A DNA stretch of 64,000 nucleotides from positions 2,668,501 to 2,732,500 of the forward strand of contig NC_091874.1 of NCBI RefSeq assembly GCF_019399895.1. The letters are read 5' to 3'. The notes under the pieces are model-generated. The model had not been told where the DNA came from and searched no databases. It worked only from the letters and a program-made list of their open reading frames with translations. Positions 11,817-23,677 of this stretch are shown here, piece after piece. Source of the stretch: Cardiocondyla obscurior (taxonomy: Eukaryota > Arthropoda > Insecta > Hymenoptera > Formicidae). Made by a program: the position numbers and the translations under genes. How positions within the stretch are numbered: the first letter of the stretch is position 1; every line of letters starts with the position of its first letter.

Positions 11817-13951
11817 TAAAGTTGATGCAGAAAACGTAATAATATTCGATATTTAGATATAAAAATATAATTTCCTTATTAATTAATAGAATAGCTTTTA
11901 TCGCAAAGACTTATACCTTACAAACTTAATTTGATTGAAGCTGGTTGAAAAAACCTGGCGAAATATATGGGAATAGACATTCTCTTTTATTGTTTAGGAA
12001 AATAAAATTTTTGCAGGCGAAATAAAGAGGATGTCTTTTGATATACGACACATTATTTCGACGGATCTTGTTACTGTTTGTAGCTTATGGTCTTGTTATC
12101 CCCAAATATCCAACATTCGCACATATGAGATACATTTGTGGAGAAGGGTGTCTGCAAACTGAGCTACGGGCCAAGAAAGTCCAGATAAGAAGTCGACGAT
12201 TTATTAAATCATATCTCAGCTTTCGAGATTGATTGCGCTTCGTTATCTGTGATATATGTATATGACGTAAATTCTATATATATTCAATGAAACCGTAACA
12301 ACGTCCATACGGAACAGCTTCTATTTTTCACAGTATAACAATATTCAATGCTTATGAGAGATCACCTGGTAAAAGGTTATTAAATTTAACAATATGTACG
12401 TATGAAATTAGTTTCGTAAAATCACGTACCGATGATTAAAATTTTAATAACGAAAAAACGTGTATAAGCACAAATTACACAAAATTATTTTAGCATCGCA
12501 ATGGTGCTGTTCAATAAAAATTTAATAAAAGGTATTTATTAATGCCGTATACTAAAATTCTATCTATACTACACTTGTACAGGAAGAAACATGAGTTATC
12601 AAACATTTTTAATGTTTAAATTTAAATATATATATATAAGTTACGAGTAGCTTATTAAATTTAGCAACTAAAATGTAAAATATTGAATATAAAAAAAAAT
12701 ACGGAACATTGCGATAACGGGATAAGTATAGACTTTTAGCTTAAAGAATTTTACGCAATCTACGAAACGTTACAAATGTTAAAACATATTTATCAATGAA
12801 CAAAAAAAAAGGTTCGATGTATGCCGTCGAAATTGGCGCGACTCCAGAGATCTCATTTCGATCACGCTTAGGAAAAGTTCAGCAGGTTCATACACTATAT
12901 CGCCGCGAAACGTACACGGAAATCGTGGTAAATTCCAAGAGGTAATTTTCCTTGAGGTGACCAGGTTCAAGCACGTACGGCCGCATACAATCGTCCGCAC
13001 GTACACGTTCACTGCGGGGGCACATATCGGTCCTCTGCATGATCGTCCACCACCAGCGGTACCATTCATGGGTGGCCACTAACAGAAATCTCATCTTGCG
13101 GATAGAACTCATCGCGAATTCGCCGAGATTTTCAATTATTTAATTCACTTCTAGATACGTCGCACTGTTCGTTTTTATCATCTCAGCAAGATATATCCCT
13201 GTGAGCTCTTTTAATTTTCGCAAAGCAGAATAATGTGGAATGCAGGAGAAATTCAGAAAGATAATACAAGCTTACAATGTGTAGGTACGGAAGAAAATAA
13301 AAGAAGATTACGATTTGCCCGTGAAAGACGAAAAGCAAATTATGCGTGGTTAGCTTAGTATCGTTTTAATTATAAAGTCTTCTTTGTTCTCGGTAATTGT
13401 TAAAAGCGGTAGTCTTTAGAAGAAAATATAGCAGCAGTGAAATAAAATAATAAAAAATTAAGATATTATTATGTAGAAAAATAATTTTTATTCATGAACA
13501 AATACAGATGCACACGTTACATTATAATATTATATTTATTTGATATAAATTAAATTGATAAAGGGTAACCGTAAGAAAAAGATCAATTTCATTGTTAATC
13601 TCATTGCACGAGTTGGCAATCATGTTTATGGCCAAGAAATGAGAGAAATAAAATTACCGAAATAACACAGATCGGGCCGATACAGCAAAGAATTTGGACG
13701 ACAATGAGAAAACACCAAATTCAAGATTCCGAGATATCTAAGAACCTTTGCGAACTGTCTCTGTGTAATTGAATTTGGTACGTGCTCGTGACATTGCGGA
13801 TTAATCCTTTTATTCCATGTATTTGTGCGGAGAATCAGAGAATGGAGACCAGGAGTTCAGGTTGCGATAAGCGCCGGTATTCTAATTATTTTTGTGTTGC
13901 CTAAAAATATACGAATAATGAATAACAGGAAAATTTTGAGAGAATAGCCGT

Positions 13952-13983
13952 AAAAAAAATAAAAAAATAAAATAAAATAAAAA
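13952..13983. repeat. AAAAT tandem repeat
   Basis: A-rich tract with AAAAT units repeated several times after a run of eight A. Simple repeat. Confidence 0.8.
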
Positions 13984-14171
13984 TACAAAAATCGAAAAAA
14001 TATGCACCGGTCGTATGTTACAAATTTTATGTAACAGAATAATATTTAAAACTACAAAAGAGAAACGTTGAAACTAAAAAATGTTTAATACTTGTAACAT
14101 AAAAGAATATATATCAGGCATTACGCTATAGATCGTTATCATATTACAGAATTTCCTACATACGTTCCTAT

Positions 14172-14223
14172 AAAAAAAAAACTAATTAAAATATAAAATA
14201 AAAATAAAAAATTAAAAAATAAA
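14172..14223. repeat. A-rich tract
   Basis: About 52 bases of A runs separated by T, C or TT. Simple-sequence DNA near the right edge of an AT-rich block. Confidence 0.75.
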
Positions 14224-14330
14224 TGTAATGTAGAATAATAACGATCGAACTTCTCCACTCGTAGGAATTTTTAAAATTCCATCTGTCATATGTAGGAAAT
14301 TGCCACAAAATTCAACAGCCGCACTCGTTC

Positions 14331-17258
14331 CCCAACTATCTCCTTGAATATCGCTCATCGTCCTCCAAATAATCCCGACAATCTCTCAAATTTTTTGTCG
14401 CGATTCTTTCCCGGTGACAAGGACAAATCGTCGGGCATCTCCTCAGCCGGAATAAAATCCCGGTACGATTTTGAAGTCTTTGACAAGAACAACTGGTTCT
14501 TGCCGCGGTGCTCGGAAGATTTAGATGCCGCTAAAATAAAAATAGAATAGGTCGTGCCGCCAGAATTTAAAGCGAACGGGAAAATGGACTTTCGTTAGCC
14601 TTTGTTCGATCCGCCAAGACTAACGGGAAATATTTGAATATGCCGAGCTTATCGCCGAGCTTTCTGCATCGGGCATGTGCCACCGGCTGCGAAGGTGCCG
14701 AGGAGGCAAAGGCGGACAAATTTATGACAAACGATTTGCCCGGAGAAAGTTCTTCGTTTCTTGGCACGGCTATTCAGCCCATCCTTAATGGACGCGTTTT
14801 GAAGTAAACGAACAAACAAACTCGAGAATGCATTTGTTCTCGCAAGCATCGCCGCTCACTTTAAACCCGCGACAATCGGGTACGTCCGACGGAACGCGTC
14901 GCTATAAATTTTACCAAAGGAGTCGCAAGAAATGAAGATGCAGCGGGATTATGCGAAGATCTCGTAAGAGGCTGTAGAATGTTACACGAGTTTATAAGAT
15001 TCGTCTAGACGCTCGTGACAATGGGATAGTAAGCTCCGTGGAATTTCAGCGACAATGTAACGAGCTCGTGAGTAATCCATATATCCGTGCAATGCTTCAG
15101 TCCTAAGGCGTTTAGCACTCTAACATGTGTGCATTATACAGAATTCGAGTAGACAACAATAACAGAATATACTCGAGTTAGTATCTAAGTTGTGAAAATG
15201 TGTGCGCGCGTATGTAAAACTAAATGTCGAAATATATTAAATATATAAAGCGCACCTATAAAATGCACTCGTAAAAGATTAAGAAAGAAAATTTAAAAAC
15301 TGCCACTACTTTTTCTTATCATTAATATTATGATTTTATTTTATTTTTTTTTTCTTGAGTATAAATGATTTATCTCGACATGAAATTTTGATGCATTTCA
15401 CGCGTTGTAATCTACGGATAAACATAGATTAGGTTAACCAGGAAATTGTGTCTGGCGTTGCAGACAGGTACTTCCTGCTGAGCTCCGACGTCTCTCCTGA
15501 TCTGTAATCGCATTCTCGACGGTTTCCTATTAAGTTTATGGATTGTAACCTTCGTTCGATATCGACTTTATATAAAACTCGTGGCAGTCGAAACTTTTTC
15601 AGCTCACGATAACTGGCAATCGATACTGTATTTGTTTCGTATACCGCGCGAAGGATACTTTTTCCTAACGATTTTTGTAGAACCTATATCGCGAGAGCTA
15701 TGTACGAATACGCCGTGTACGTTTTTGCCATTATGTACACCGCGATCTTCGTTTGATTAAATTTCATACTCACTGACGAAGCTCATCTCCCGTTTTTCAA
15801 GATGAGCATAAAATACTTGTTTACTCGCCATACCGCTTTGCACAACTTCGTTCACTCTCCGGCAACGAGAGGTCTCGAAGAGCAAATTGCGTTATACCAC
15901 CAGCCGCAGGCCCTACAAATACTTACAGTACAAGTTTAAATAGGAGTCTTCATTTTTGCTATATTTTCTTTTACTCTATCCGACTTCGTTTGCACTAATT
16001 TTACGTTAAAATAAAATAACGTTTTTGCAAGCACGCGAAAAAAATCGCGCGAACCGAGAACGTACGTTTTATTTTTACACATTTCGAAATTACCCCGTAT
16101 CCGTCTGCATTTATATTTAGATACGTCGAGCGTCAGAAACGGAAGAATAAATTACGCGAGATTTGTCCCCGTAGTTGATCGATCGTTCACCCTTACTACT
16201 TGATACCACTCTGTACTAGTAGCAGCGAAGTGAAATATTCGTGTTCAACGTTACTTTTCTTTTCCCTCCTCTCTCCCTGAACTTTTTACGCTTCTTTCGT
16301 TAGTTGAGCAACTATATTTTGCATTATATCTGTCGACTGAGCTGTTCAAATCTCGAACGAATGTACACTTGACTGGTCGTTCTATTGCGAGGCGGTACGT
16401 GCGGGATTATAGAGGCGGAATAGTTAATTAAGTTTCTGACGGTCACGGGGGAGAAGCGACCGCTCGGTGAATCATGCCAGGTGGATCATAGAGTCAAGGG
16501 GCGGATAGTAGAGAGGTGAGAGGGACACCGGCTTCTGCCAGTGCGTTGCAGGGATGTATGAGATACGTGCAGCTCGTAATTACGATCCGCCACCTTCACC
16601 GCTATCGGGCTTAACCGTTGATAAATAAAATCGCCGATGGAAACCGTGAACATCGAGTGTCCGCGTTCTTTGTGTGCCTACCATTTACCGTGAGGCTTTA
16701 CGTCGACACGATTTTTTTTTTTTTCGGACACGCATGCCACATTCGCGCGAAAAATCGTATCGGTTTTCACTACCGGTTAAAAGATCGAAATGCACATCTG
16801 GCGACAAACGAACAATTTCGTTCGCGTTAACGAATAAACGAGCCGACGTGCAGTTAAAGAAATTATAAAGATTTATTTTCACGTTACGATAAAGACGATC
16901 GCGGGAGAGCACGAGCGTGTCTATAGTCCTTCCGTGAATAAGTGCGCTTTTCGCGGATAGTGCGTAAGTAAAAATAAAAAAAATTAAAAGAAATAAGAAA
17001 AAAAAAATAAAGAAAATTGTGGAGGCCGCGGAACGTAACAGTGCCAAGATAAATATCGGAATATTGACTTTAGAATTGTTAATTACGCGGAAGAGTGGCT
17101 TTTCGTCTTGTAGAAAGTCGAAGATCAGAGTTTCGCCGAGTCAAAGAAACATAAAGGACAGTGAAATTAAATCGCGGCTAGAATTGCTCCGATTGACTTT
17201 ACAGATTTCATAGTTAAACCTCGTCTACCTCTCGAACCAAATTAGAGAACTGGGCCGC
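14331..17258. other. mixed non-coding block
   Basis: Alternates CpG-rich (14,380-14,960, 16,080-16,960) and AT-rich segments. It contains an 8-bp stem-loop at 15,781-15,807 and an A-rich run near 16,975-17,012. Short open frames are present without recognisable motifs. The right end lies directly upstream of the first-exon-like segment at 17,259 and would be its 5' untranslated and promoter region if that segment is real. Confidence 0.5.
15781..15807. repeat. 8-bp stem-loop
   Basis: GCTCATCT and AGATGAGC are exact reverse complements separated by 11 bases. The pairing does not extend outward. Possibly chance. Confidence 0.6.
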
Positions 17259-17381
17259 ATGAATAAATTCAACGCCGAGACTCGTACGAATTTAACAGTC
17301 ATCGCCTCGAATAATCTCAATGAGGGAGCTTTCCAGACCAACCGGCACGGCATTGAAGCGACAAGCTCTCATTACTATTCC
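17259..17381 (+). CDS. candidate first coding exon, unrecognised
   Basis: An ATG in a fair context (GGGCCGC before ATGAAT) opens 41 codons that end exactly at a strong 5' splice donor (GTAAGTACG from 17,382). The frame meets TGA only after the donor, so the open part stops where splicing would act. The predicted segment starts MNKFNAETRTNLTVIASNN and is rich in Asn, Thr and Ser, without a signal peptide or membrane segment. The exon would end in phase 0. The same frame is open back to a TAG at 17,211-17,213, so an internal exon is also possible. I did not find the next exon and recognise no family. An open run of this length is not rare by chance; the splice donor is the main support. Confidence 0.22.
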
Positions 17382-19150
17382 GTAAGTACGCGTTGAGACG
17401 GCGCTAAGCGAGTCCAATTAAGTTCAATCGAGTATGCGCCATGACCATTGGTATACATCGGATTAAATGTTTTCTCGGAATATTATGTGGAAATCTCGAG
17501 AATACAATGGGCGGAGAAGCATTAGTCGCGATACTTTCATTGACTCGACACTCGAATGCTCCTTTATTGGAATATTGCTCATACCGAGCTTTTATAATTC
17601 AGATATATCTGACATTATCATTGATATTCATATTGAACGTAGTCGAATGCATATGTATATATCGTGCTCTTCCGCATAATGAGAATAGAAAACCGTGAGC
17701 AGTTTTCAGCACAGAAGTCTCGTCCGTAGCGTAGATACACGGTGTTACAGATAAAAACGTTTTACGTACCCCAGTCTGAGTGTAAATAACAACTCTGTTA
17801 ACGTCGGCCGCGTTCAGTAGAAACGGTTATCCCGTTGTGGCAAATAAAAAAATTAATAAAATCGACTTCTCGCTGCCAGTAACTGCATCATATTTCCATT
17901 GGCGGAGCTTAATCTTTAATGAGATTATCCCGGAAGTCAATACGTGTAATTTAAATCAACGCAATTATGTTATGTATAAATGTCATCGATGCTTGATATG
18001 TTTGCCAACGGCAAGCGGCTACGTCGCCATAGAATATTCAGCGAAAAGCCGGCGATATTAATAGCTATTGTAATTGCACTCGGCACACGTGATAAACCGA
18101 AGATAAGAATGTGCGATCGGCAGCCGGAGGCTAAACCAGATTATCATATCTCAAGTATTCCTAGTAAGTCGCTTACATCTCGTGGTGCCTTTGTCAGCCT
18201 AAGTAGCCATAACTCAGCCCGTAGACCATATCAGTCGGCAATATCCCGGTAATAAATTAAATCAACGAAGATAATCCAGATGGAGTCTACTCTATACCCA
18301 TAGGGTTGCTCGAGAGCCGATATCATAATGGATCATATAGTACCGCCCGTGTATCCTATAACCTTCTATTAACCCCTTTTCTCCATTCGCAGCTTACTGT
18401 ACGCGTATAATTTAATATATATGTATGTGCACATATCGTGGACGATGCAAAAAGACATCGGGTCAATAGCTGAAAATACAGTTTGTCGTAAGATAGAGAA
18501 AACCCTCTTTACTCGGCGCAAAAAAAAAAGAGAAAAGAAAAAAAAACAAAGCCTCACCGAAATTTCCTATAGAAATTTTCTCGCGTATTGTTTATTGTTC
18601 AAAATTTCTCGCTCGCGTGGGGAAAGCCCGTGGAAATGTCTACTCCCGCAATCTTTTCATTTTTATATAACCAAAAAAAAGTCATCGCGCAATGCGAGAC
18701 ATGCGTTTTTTCTTTTTTTTTTTTATTTTGCTTGCATAATGCCGCGATGTTATTTTGCAATTGCGTCGGAATTGTCATTCGACTTGGCGCACCCTCTTCC
18801 ATGCCGATTTCCAAGCACAATGGCGAAATAACTCGCTACTGTTTTACGGGATGCACGTCTCGCGTCTCGAGAGTAATGGACTCGTCTTACCAGTAAACAT
18901 TTACTTGCACATTTTCGTAGATCTCAACATAATGCATGCTCAATATAAATCAGTATCTATACTACACGTCAGTCGGACGTTTCTCGTGATAAATTGACGC
19001 GTTGATATCATCTTTGTTTGCGAAAGATAAGGCAGCTAAAAGTCGCAATGCCAAGAATTGGAATGAAGCGAAAGAATCGTGAAGTACATTAGTACGCGAT
19101 TGAGTTACGCTGCGAGAGGTGATCTTAGAAAGGCCGAGGAGGAAAATGTA
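17382..19150. other. mixed non-coding block
   Basis: No supportable gene. It contains a pyrimidine-rich 3' splice-like site ending CATTCGCAG at 18,390, A-rich and T-rich runs at about 18,520-18,550 and 18,700-18,726, and overlapping short open frames driven partly by those runs. If the segment at 17,259 is an exon, this would be the start of its intron. Confidence 0.5.
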
Positions 19151-19280
19151 ACGATATGCACAAGAGCTTCCGTTACGACACTAAAGGGTATTAAAAATTA
19201 ATTTATTTAAACATTTTCAAATATTTGATTCGATCGAACCTGTTTTATATAAATACAAATAAAATTCGCGTAAAGAATTG

Positions 19281-19303
19281 AAAAAAAAAATATATATATA
19301 TAT
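19281..19303. repeat. A10 followed by (TA)n
   Basis: Ten A bases directly followed by about six TA dinucleotides. Compound microsatellite. Confidence 0.85.
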
Positions 19304-20904
19304 TTTGTAGATTTAGAATTGATTGTCGATAAAATTGCATGATAATTTACACTTTGCAACTGGAAATGGCACCAGAGCAAGAATGAGAGAGCGACTGGGA
19401 AACTTTCTCTCGTACGAGGACGAATTAAAAAGTTCCCGAACGACGGTGGGCTCGGAGATTGGAGACGAGAGGGACGAGAGCCCTTTTTACGCGGAATGAA
19501 ACGGGTCTTATATACAGCAGATGGAGAGCGGTTTCGCGAGAAAGTTTTTATTGGACGCAGTAGCGAGATACGGTACGGTAGTTATCTCTAGCATACGGTG
19601 CCTTACAAAGGCTACCTTGGCTCTCCGTCGTGTTCGATATCTTTTTATTTATGTAGTAATCGAGACCGTGATATATTATGCGCGAGATTTTACATGTTCA
19701 ACATACATTTCTAATTCATTCGAAATACACACGAATAAAAATGGAAGGTACACGCGAAAGTTAAACGTTCTTTGAAAAAAATTCTGAAAAGTTATCTTTT
19801 GTTCTGATAAATTATTAATAATTCATGTGCAAGCGATTGCATTCACCTTTCAATCGCAATCGTCATTAAGATTGCTTTCAGTGAAATGAGCGACGCTCGC
19901 AGAGAAAAGAATCACGATACCAAATTCAACCCTTCTATTTTTTTTCATTTTTTTTTATAAACGTCGGCACGTAGTACCTTTATGAAATAGAAGAGCTTTT
20001 AACTCGAAGATACGATGCAAAGAGAAAAAGGAAGGACGGCATACGACGGCATTAAAATCGCATTCATTTAGAGAAGTCTCTGAAATCAACATCTTTTCTT
20101 TCACTAAAGACTCGGGTATCGTGAAAACAGTACTATTTCTATTCATGTACACGCGCAGGCATAAAGAAATTTAATTGAAAGTTCTACTACATTAGTCTTT
20201 ATAAATGCGATTTTAATTTGTTAACAAAATATTGAATTGTACTATTCTTAATATTGCGCTTGGATATACGCTCTGAATTCTAAGAGTTTTTTTTTTTTAT
20301 TGCCAAGCGTTAATTAATGGCTATTTATCACAATTTTTAGATTTTATGAGAGAAAATTCAAAGGAACAACGCGACCTAAAAAGACATTTTAAAGCGAGGA
20401 AGCATGTAGGATATGTATATTGCGTACTAAATAATCAACGCGACTAGAACTGTAAAAGATATATAAAATTAATATACATATTTGACGAATATAAGGGCTT
20501 GAAGAACACGGAATCGTTTCGATTACGCAAATAATACAATACACTTGTACATTTATAGGCAGAATATGATATCCTCCTTAGATGTCACGCAGTTCCGCGG
20601 TAGTAATATGCATTCAGAATAATTTTCGACTTTGCCATGATATCTCCATCAGTATGAGAGACAAAGGATGTCCGCGGGCATTGTTTGACCAATTACATGA
20701 GAATGGAAATGGGACATCTCCCACCGGTAAATGTAACTTCAGTAATGACTCGCGTTTGAAGTACAGTAAGCAGCAGACCAATTACTCTACCTAATAAATC
20801 CCACGCATACACATTGTATTCGTCGCATATAGTATTTCACGCACACATGCACACGCGAATCTACTTTTCAGTAATAAAAATGAATATGTTGCCGTATATA
20901 TAAA

Positions 20905-20922
20905 TTTTTTTTTTTTTTTTTT
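20905..20922. repeat. poly-T tract (18)
   Basis: Eighteen uninterrupted T bases in AT-rich DNA. Simple mononucleotide tract. Confidence 0.9.
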
Positions 20923-21399
20923 GTATTTCTCTATATTTAATTTTTACAAAATTTGTTTAAATCAACTTAATAACGTAAAACAAAAATGCGTAAATACGCG
21001 TGTAATAAATATATAAATGAAAGTAATTATCTAAAATAATTATTTCCTTATTACGGTTTTACTAAAATCTATGATTAATTCTTCGTCGTTTTCGTCTTAC
21101 CTTTTTCTTTCTTATTTTACGAATACTCGCGATACAAATAATTATGTAAGGACGTCATTATGTTAACTTGAGAACATTAAGTGAGCTATAATTGCGTCAG
21201 ACAACCTACATATAACAGAGATTATTATTTTCCGGTGTTGTTTTTACTTTAAGGTGTGTACGCCGGCGCGGCGTAGCGTAATGTTTCACGTTGCATTATG
21301 TCCTGTTAATTTTCGGGGTTAATGCGGTATAACGTAATTCTACTTACTGGTTAAATTTAAGACGCATGTGTAGCGTAGTGGCGAATAATTGTTTTAAGC

Positions 21400-21445
21400 A
21401 AAAAAAAAAAAAAAAAAAAAAAAGAGGAAGAAAAAGAAAGAGAGA
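21400..21445. repeat. poly-A (24) with purine tail
   Basis: Twenty-four uninterrupted A bases followed by a GAGGAAGAAAAAG-type purine run to about 21,445. This is the longest pure A tract in the window. The upstream 150 bases contain CpG-rich words but no polyadenylation signal or recognised retroelement, so I treat it as a simple repeat. Confidence 0.9.
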
Positions 21446-22270
21446 TCAAAATTCCATTAAAATTAATCTTACTTCTCTGCGTAATATTCAAACAAGAAAA
21501 ATGCCCTGATTTATTTATTTCTGTCGTAATTTTAACGCAGCATTGATTTCAATATTTATTCTAAAGTTCCGTTGTTAAAAATTTACACAATTATAGCGAC
21601 AATACTTCTCGACAGCGTTTAACTTAAACGTTCTAATTGGCCGACATTGTCAGTTTTTAAGTACATTAAAATTTTCATCATAAATACACGAAATGCTCGC
21701 GTCACGAACAAAAAGCTGAAATACAAATGCAGTAAACAATTATGCATTAGGGAATTATGTAAAGCGTTAAATCGGTACAATGTGTTTGCGATGTCTGATA
21801 TGATAACATATGTCTGTTTATCAAATATACATCTCGCGCAAACAAGAGCACGTTAAAATAGAAACTAAAATATTCATAGCGCCATCAAATCGCCGTATAG
21901 TCATTTCCTATTTAGATAAACTATTTTTGCGACCTGAAACTCCATCGGAAATCAACAGTTGACCGCCAGTCTGTAATTTTATCACGGTTATAACACACGA
22001 TTCTGTACCTGAAACCGACGAGCTCCAGTAAATCCTGGCATTAGCGTCATGGAATAATCTTTTGAGCCATGCAGCATTGCCTAACCAACCGGTTCTAATT
22101 TGTTCAGGTTCACTAGTCGCGCATACACGATTGTTTTTTTAATCTCAAAAATAAAATGTGCTTGTTAACAAGCAAATTTTTATTAACTTCAGATTAAAAA
22201 TCGAAAAACAAAAAAAAATAATTTTTAGGTAGTTAAATGTGCAATAAAATAGCTTTATAAATAATGAATA

Positions 22271-22285
22271 TCCCGAGTGGAAATT
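22271..22285 (+). repeat. left terminal inverted repeat
   Basis: TCCCGAGTGGAAATT, exact reverse complement of the right end of the same element. Confidence 0.8.
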
Positions 22286-22566
22286 TATCTAGCTAATCTG
22301 ATTTTGCAGCTAGTGGTTAGATCGCGCAGATTAAATATATTTTTCAACTAGTGACTAGCTTGGTACTAGTCATAAATTATAGGAAAGTATTTATTATTTG
22401 TTTAGATATCTGGCTTTTTTGGCTCGTCGTTATTAGAAAGTAATAATTGATTAGTATCTAGACGCTTTGAACATTACGTTTCTGGCTCACTGCTGGACAG
22501 TTTTGCTAGACAGCCACGAGATGAACCACGAATCAGCTAGCTAATTATTAGGTAACGGTGGGAATC

Positions 22567-22581
22567 AATTTCCACTCGGGA
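22567..22581 (-). repeat. right terminal inverted repeat
   Basis: AATTTCCACTCGGGA on the plus strand, exact reverse complement of the left end of the same element. Confidence 0.8.
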
Positions 22582-23593
22582 TGTATTTTAGACGTGAACG
22601 CGATTGAATTTTGAGTAATAAGAACATTTATCATCAGTCGCTTTGCTCTACGCGGAAATAATGCTCTCTTGGAATGAGCAGAATTTGTATTTTGTATAAA
22701 CACTTGCACTCATTTTCAAACTGAAGTTTATGCAAATAACTAGCTTTAGCGGAAAATACTTGAACGCTCGCGCTTTCAGGCGGGCCTGAAAATTCAGCGC
22801 GCATTATTCAAATACCGTGCGAGGTAGGGGCGCTCGGGCGGACGAAGACGAAGAGGCGATCACGACAAGTTAAGAGAAATTTGTTGGGAATGAGTCACGA
22901 AATAGCTGTCGACCACAGTTACCGTCGTAATTTTCCCTGCGGCCGTGATAAAGTTTATCGAGCGTAATCCTGAAAGATTCATGAACGACTCGTTCGGCAC
23001 TTGCTTGCTTATATTATGTACAAGCATGACTTTCGATTTCCGTCCCGAAGAAACGCATCGGTAGTCCGTTCGCGTGTTTTTCAAAAATAATGTTCCTTCT
23101 TAGTTAAGTTTGAATTACACCGCGGGATATAATTTATCGAAATTTCATAATTATGATTCCCGTCACCCTGCAAGATCGGTGCTTGATCGTGCGTAAATTT
23201 CGCGGGCAAACATTTTTAAGAACCTCCTCGCGGAGTAGTCGCCTCGGTGTGCCACCAGATGCACATTCAGTAAATACAAAAATTATTATTCATATGATAC
23301 GTGAAACTGATGGCGGTAACGGGTCATGCATTTTTGCATTTGCACCTGGGTGTCTCGGTTTGGTCTGCTTTCGCGCTTTCCCCGCGATACGGGGAAAAAA
23401 CGGTGTGTACGAGAGGAAACTGACAAAGCGGCAGGCGGAGAAATTTTATTCGTTCCCGAAGCTACACCAATCTCGATCGCAGCTTCCTGCAAGCACGCGG
23501 CAGCCGTTCCTCGTGAATATATAAATTTCGAGTGCAGTAGAAATTGCTCCTCTGTCCGCTTCGAGTCCCGCCTTTCCGTCTTTCTTGTTTCAG

Positions 23594-23677
23594 TACTTCG
23601 TTCAAAGCGTGACAAAAATGACAATAAGATGTACTTTGTATAATCGCGGGCTGTGCGACCAGCGTGTGCCGACATGA
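23594..23677 (+). CDS. candidate 3'-terminal exon, unrecognised
   Basis: It starts after a pyrimidine-rich 3' splice site (CCGTCTTTCTTGTTTCAG ending at 23,593). The phase-0 frame is open for 27 codons to TGA and reads in part VTKMTIRCTLYNRGLCDQRV. The other frames close after 6 and 16 codons or fewer. No partner exon and no polyadenylation signal were identified. The tail resembles no family I know. It may well be a chance splice-site match in a CpG-rich stretch. Confidence 0.12.
   Translation, partial: YFVQSVTKMTIRCTLYNRGLCDQRVPT

Larger units (their letters stand above)
11601..14330. other. AT-rich gene-free block
   Basis: AT-rich DNA with poly-A at 11,802-11,816 and A-rich tracts at 13,952-13,983 and 14,172-14,223, plus a short (TA)n near 12,630. 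A modest CpG-rich patch lies at 12,810-13,110. I see no supportable gene. Confidence 0.6.
19151..22270. other. AT-rich gene-free block
   Basis: AT-rich sequence with A10(TA)6 at 19,281-19,303, poly-T at 20,905-20,922 and poly-A of 24 at 21,400-21,423. A weak tRNA-like string lies on the minus strand near 20,770-20,795 but fails as a tRNA. Nothing else is seen. Confidence 0.6.
22271..22581. mobile_element. MITE-like non-autonomous DNA element
   Basis: The two ends carry a perfect 15-base inverted repeat: TCCCGAGTGGAAATT at 22,271-22,285 and its reverse complement at 22,567-22,581. The pairing grows to 16 or 17 if flanking A/T bases are counted. The element is about 311 bp and AT-rich. It has no coding capacity and is unusually dense in CTAG-containing words (CTAGC, ACTAGT, TCTAGA). 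The flanks read AATAATGAATA on the left and TGTATTTTA on the right. An AT or degraded TA duplication is possible but not clear, so the superfamily (Tc1/mariner-like with TA, or another) stays open. It would have been moved by a transposase encoded elsewhere. No second copy was noticed in the window. Confidence 0.7.

Noticed and set aside
18421..18831. 136-codon plus-strand frame after an acceptor-like CATTCGCAG
   Set aside because: Passes through A-rich and T-rich runs giving poly-Lys and poly-Phe; no protein character.
20770..20795. tRNA-like string on the minus strand (GGTAGAGTAATTGG)
   Set aside because: No acceptor stem, no T-arm with GTTCGA at the right distance, and no cloverleaf can be drawn.
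21372..21382. A-box-like TAGCGTAGTGG before a poly-A, suggesting a tRNA-derived SINE
   Set aside because: No B box between it and the poly-A tract, and the distance is only about 20 bases.
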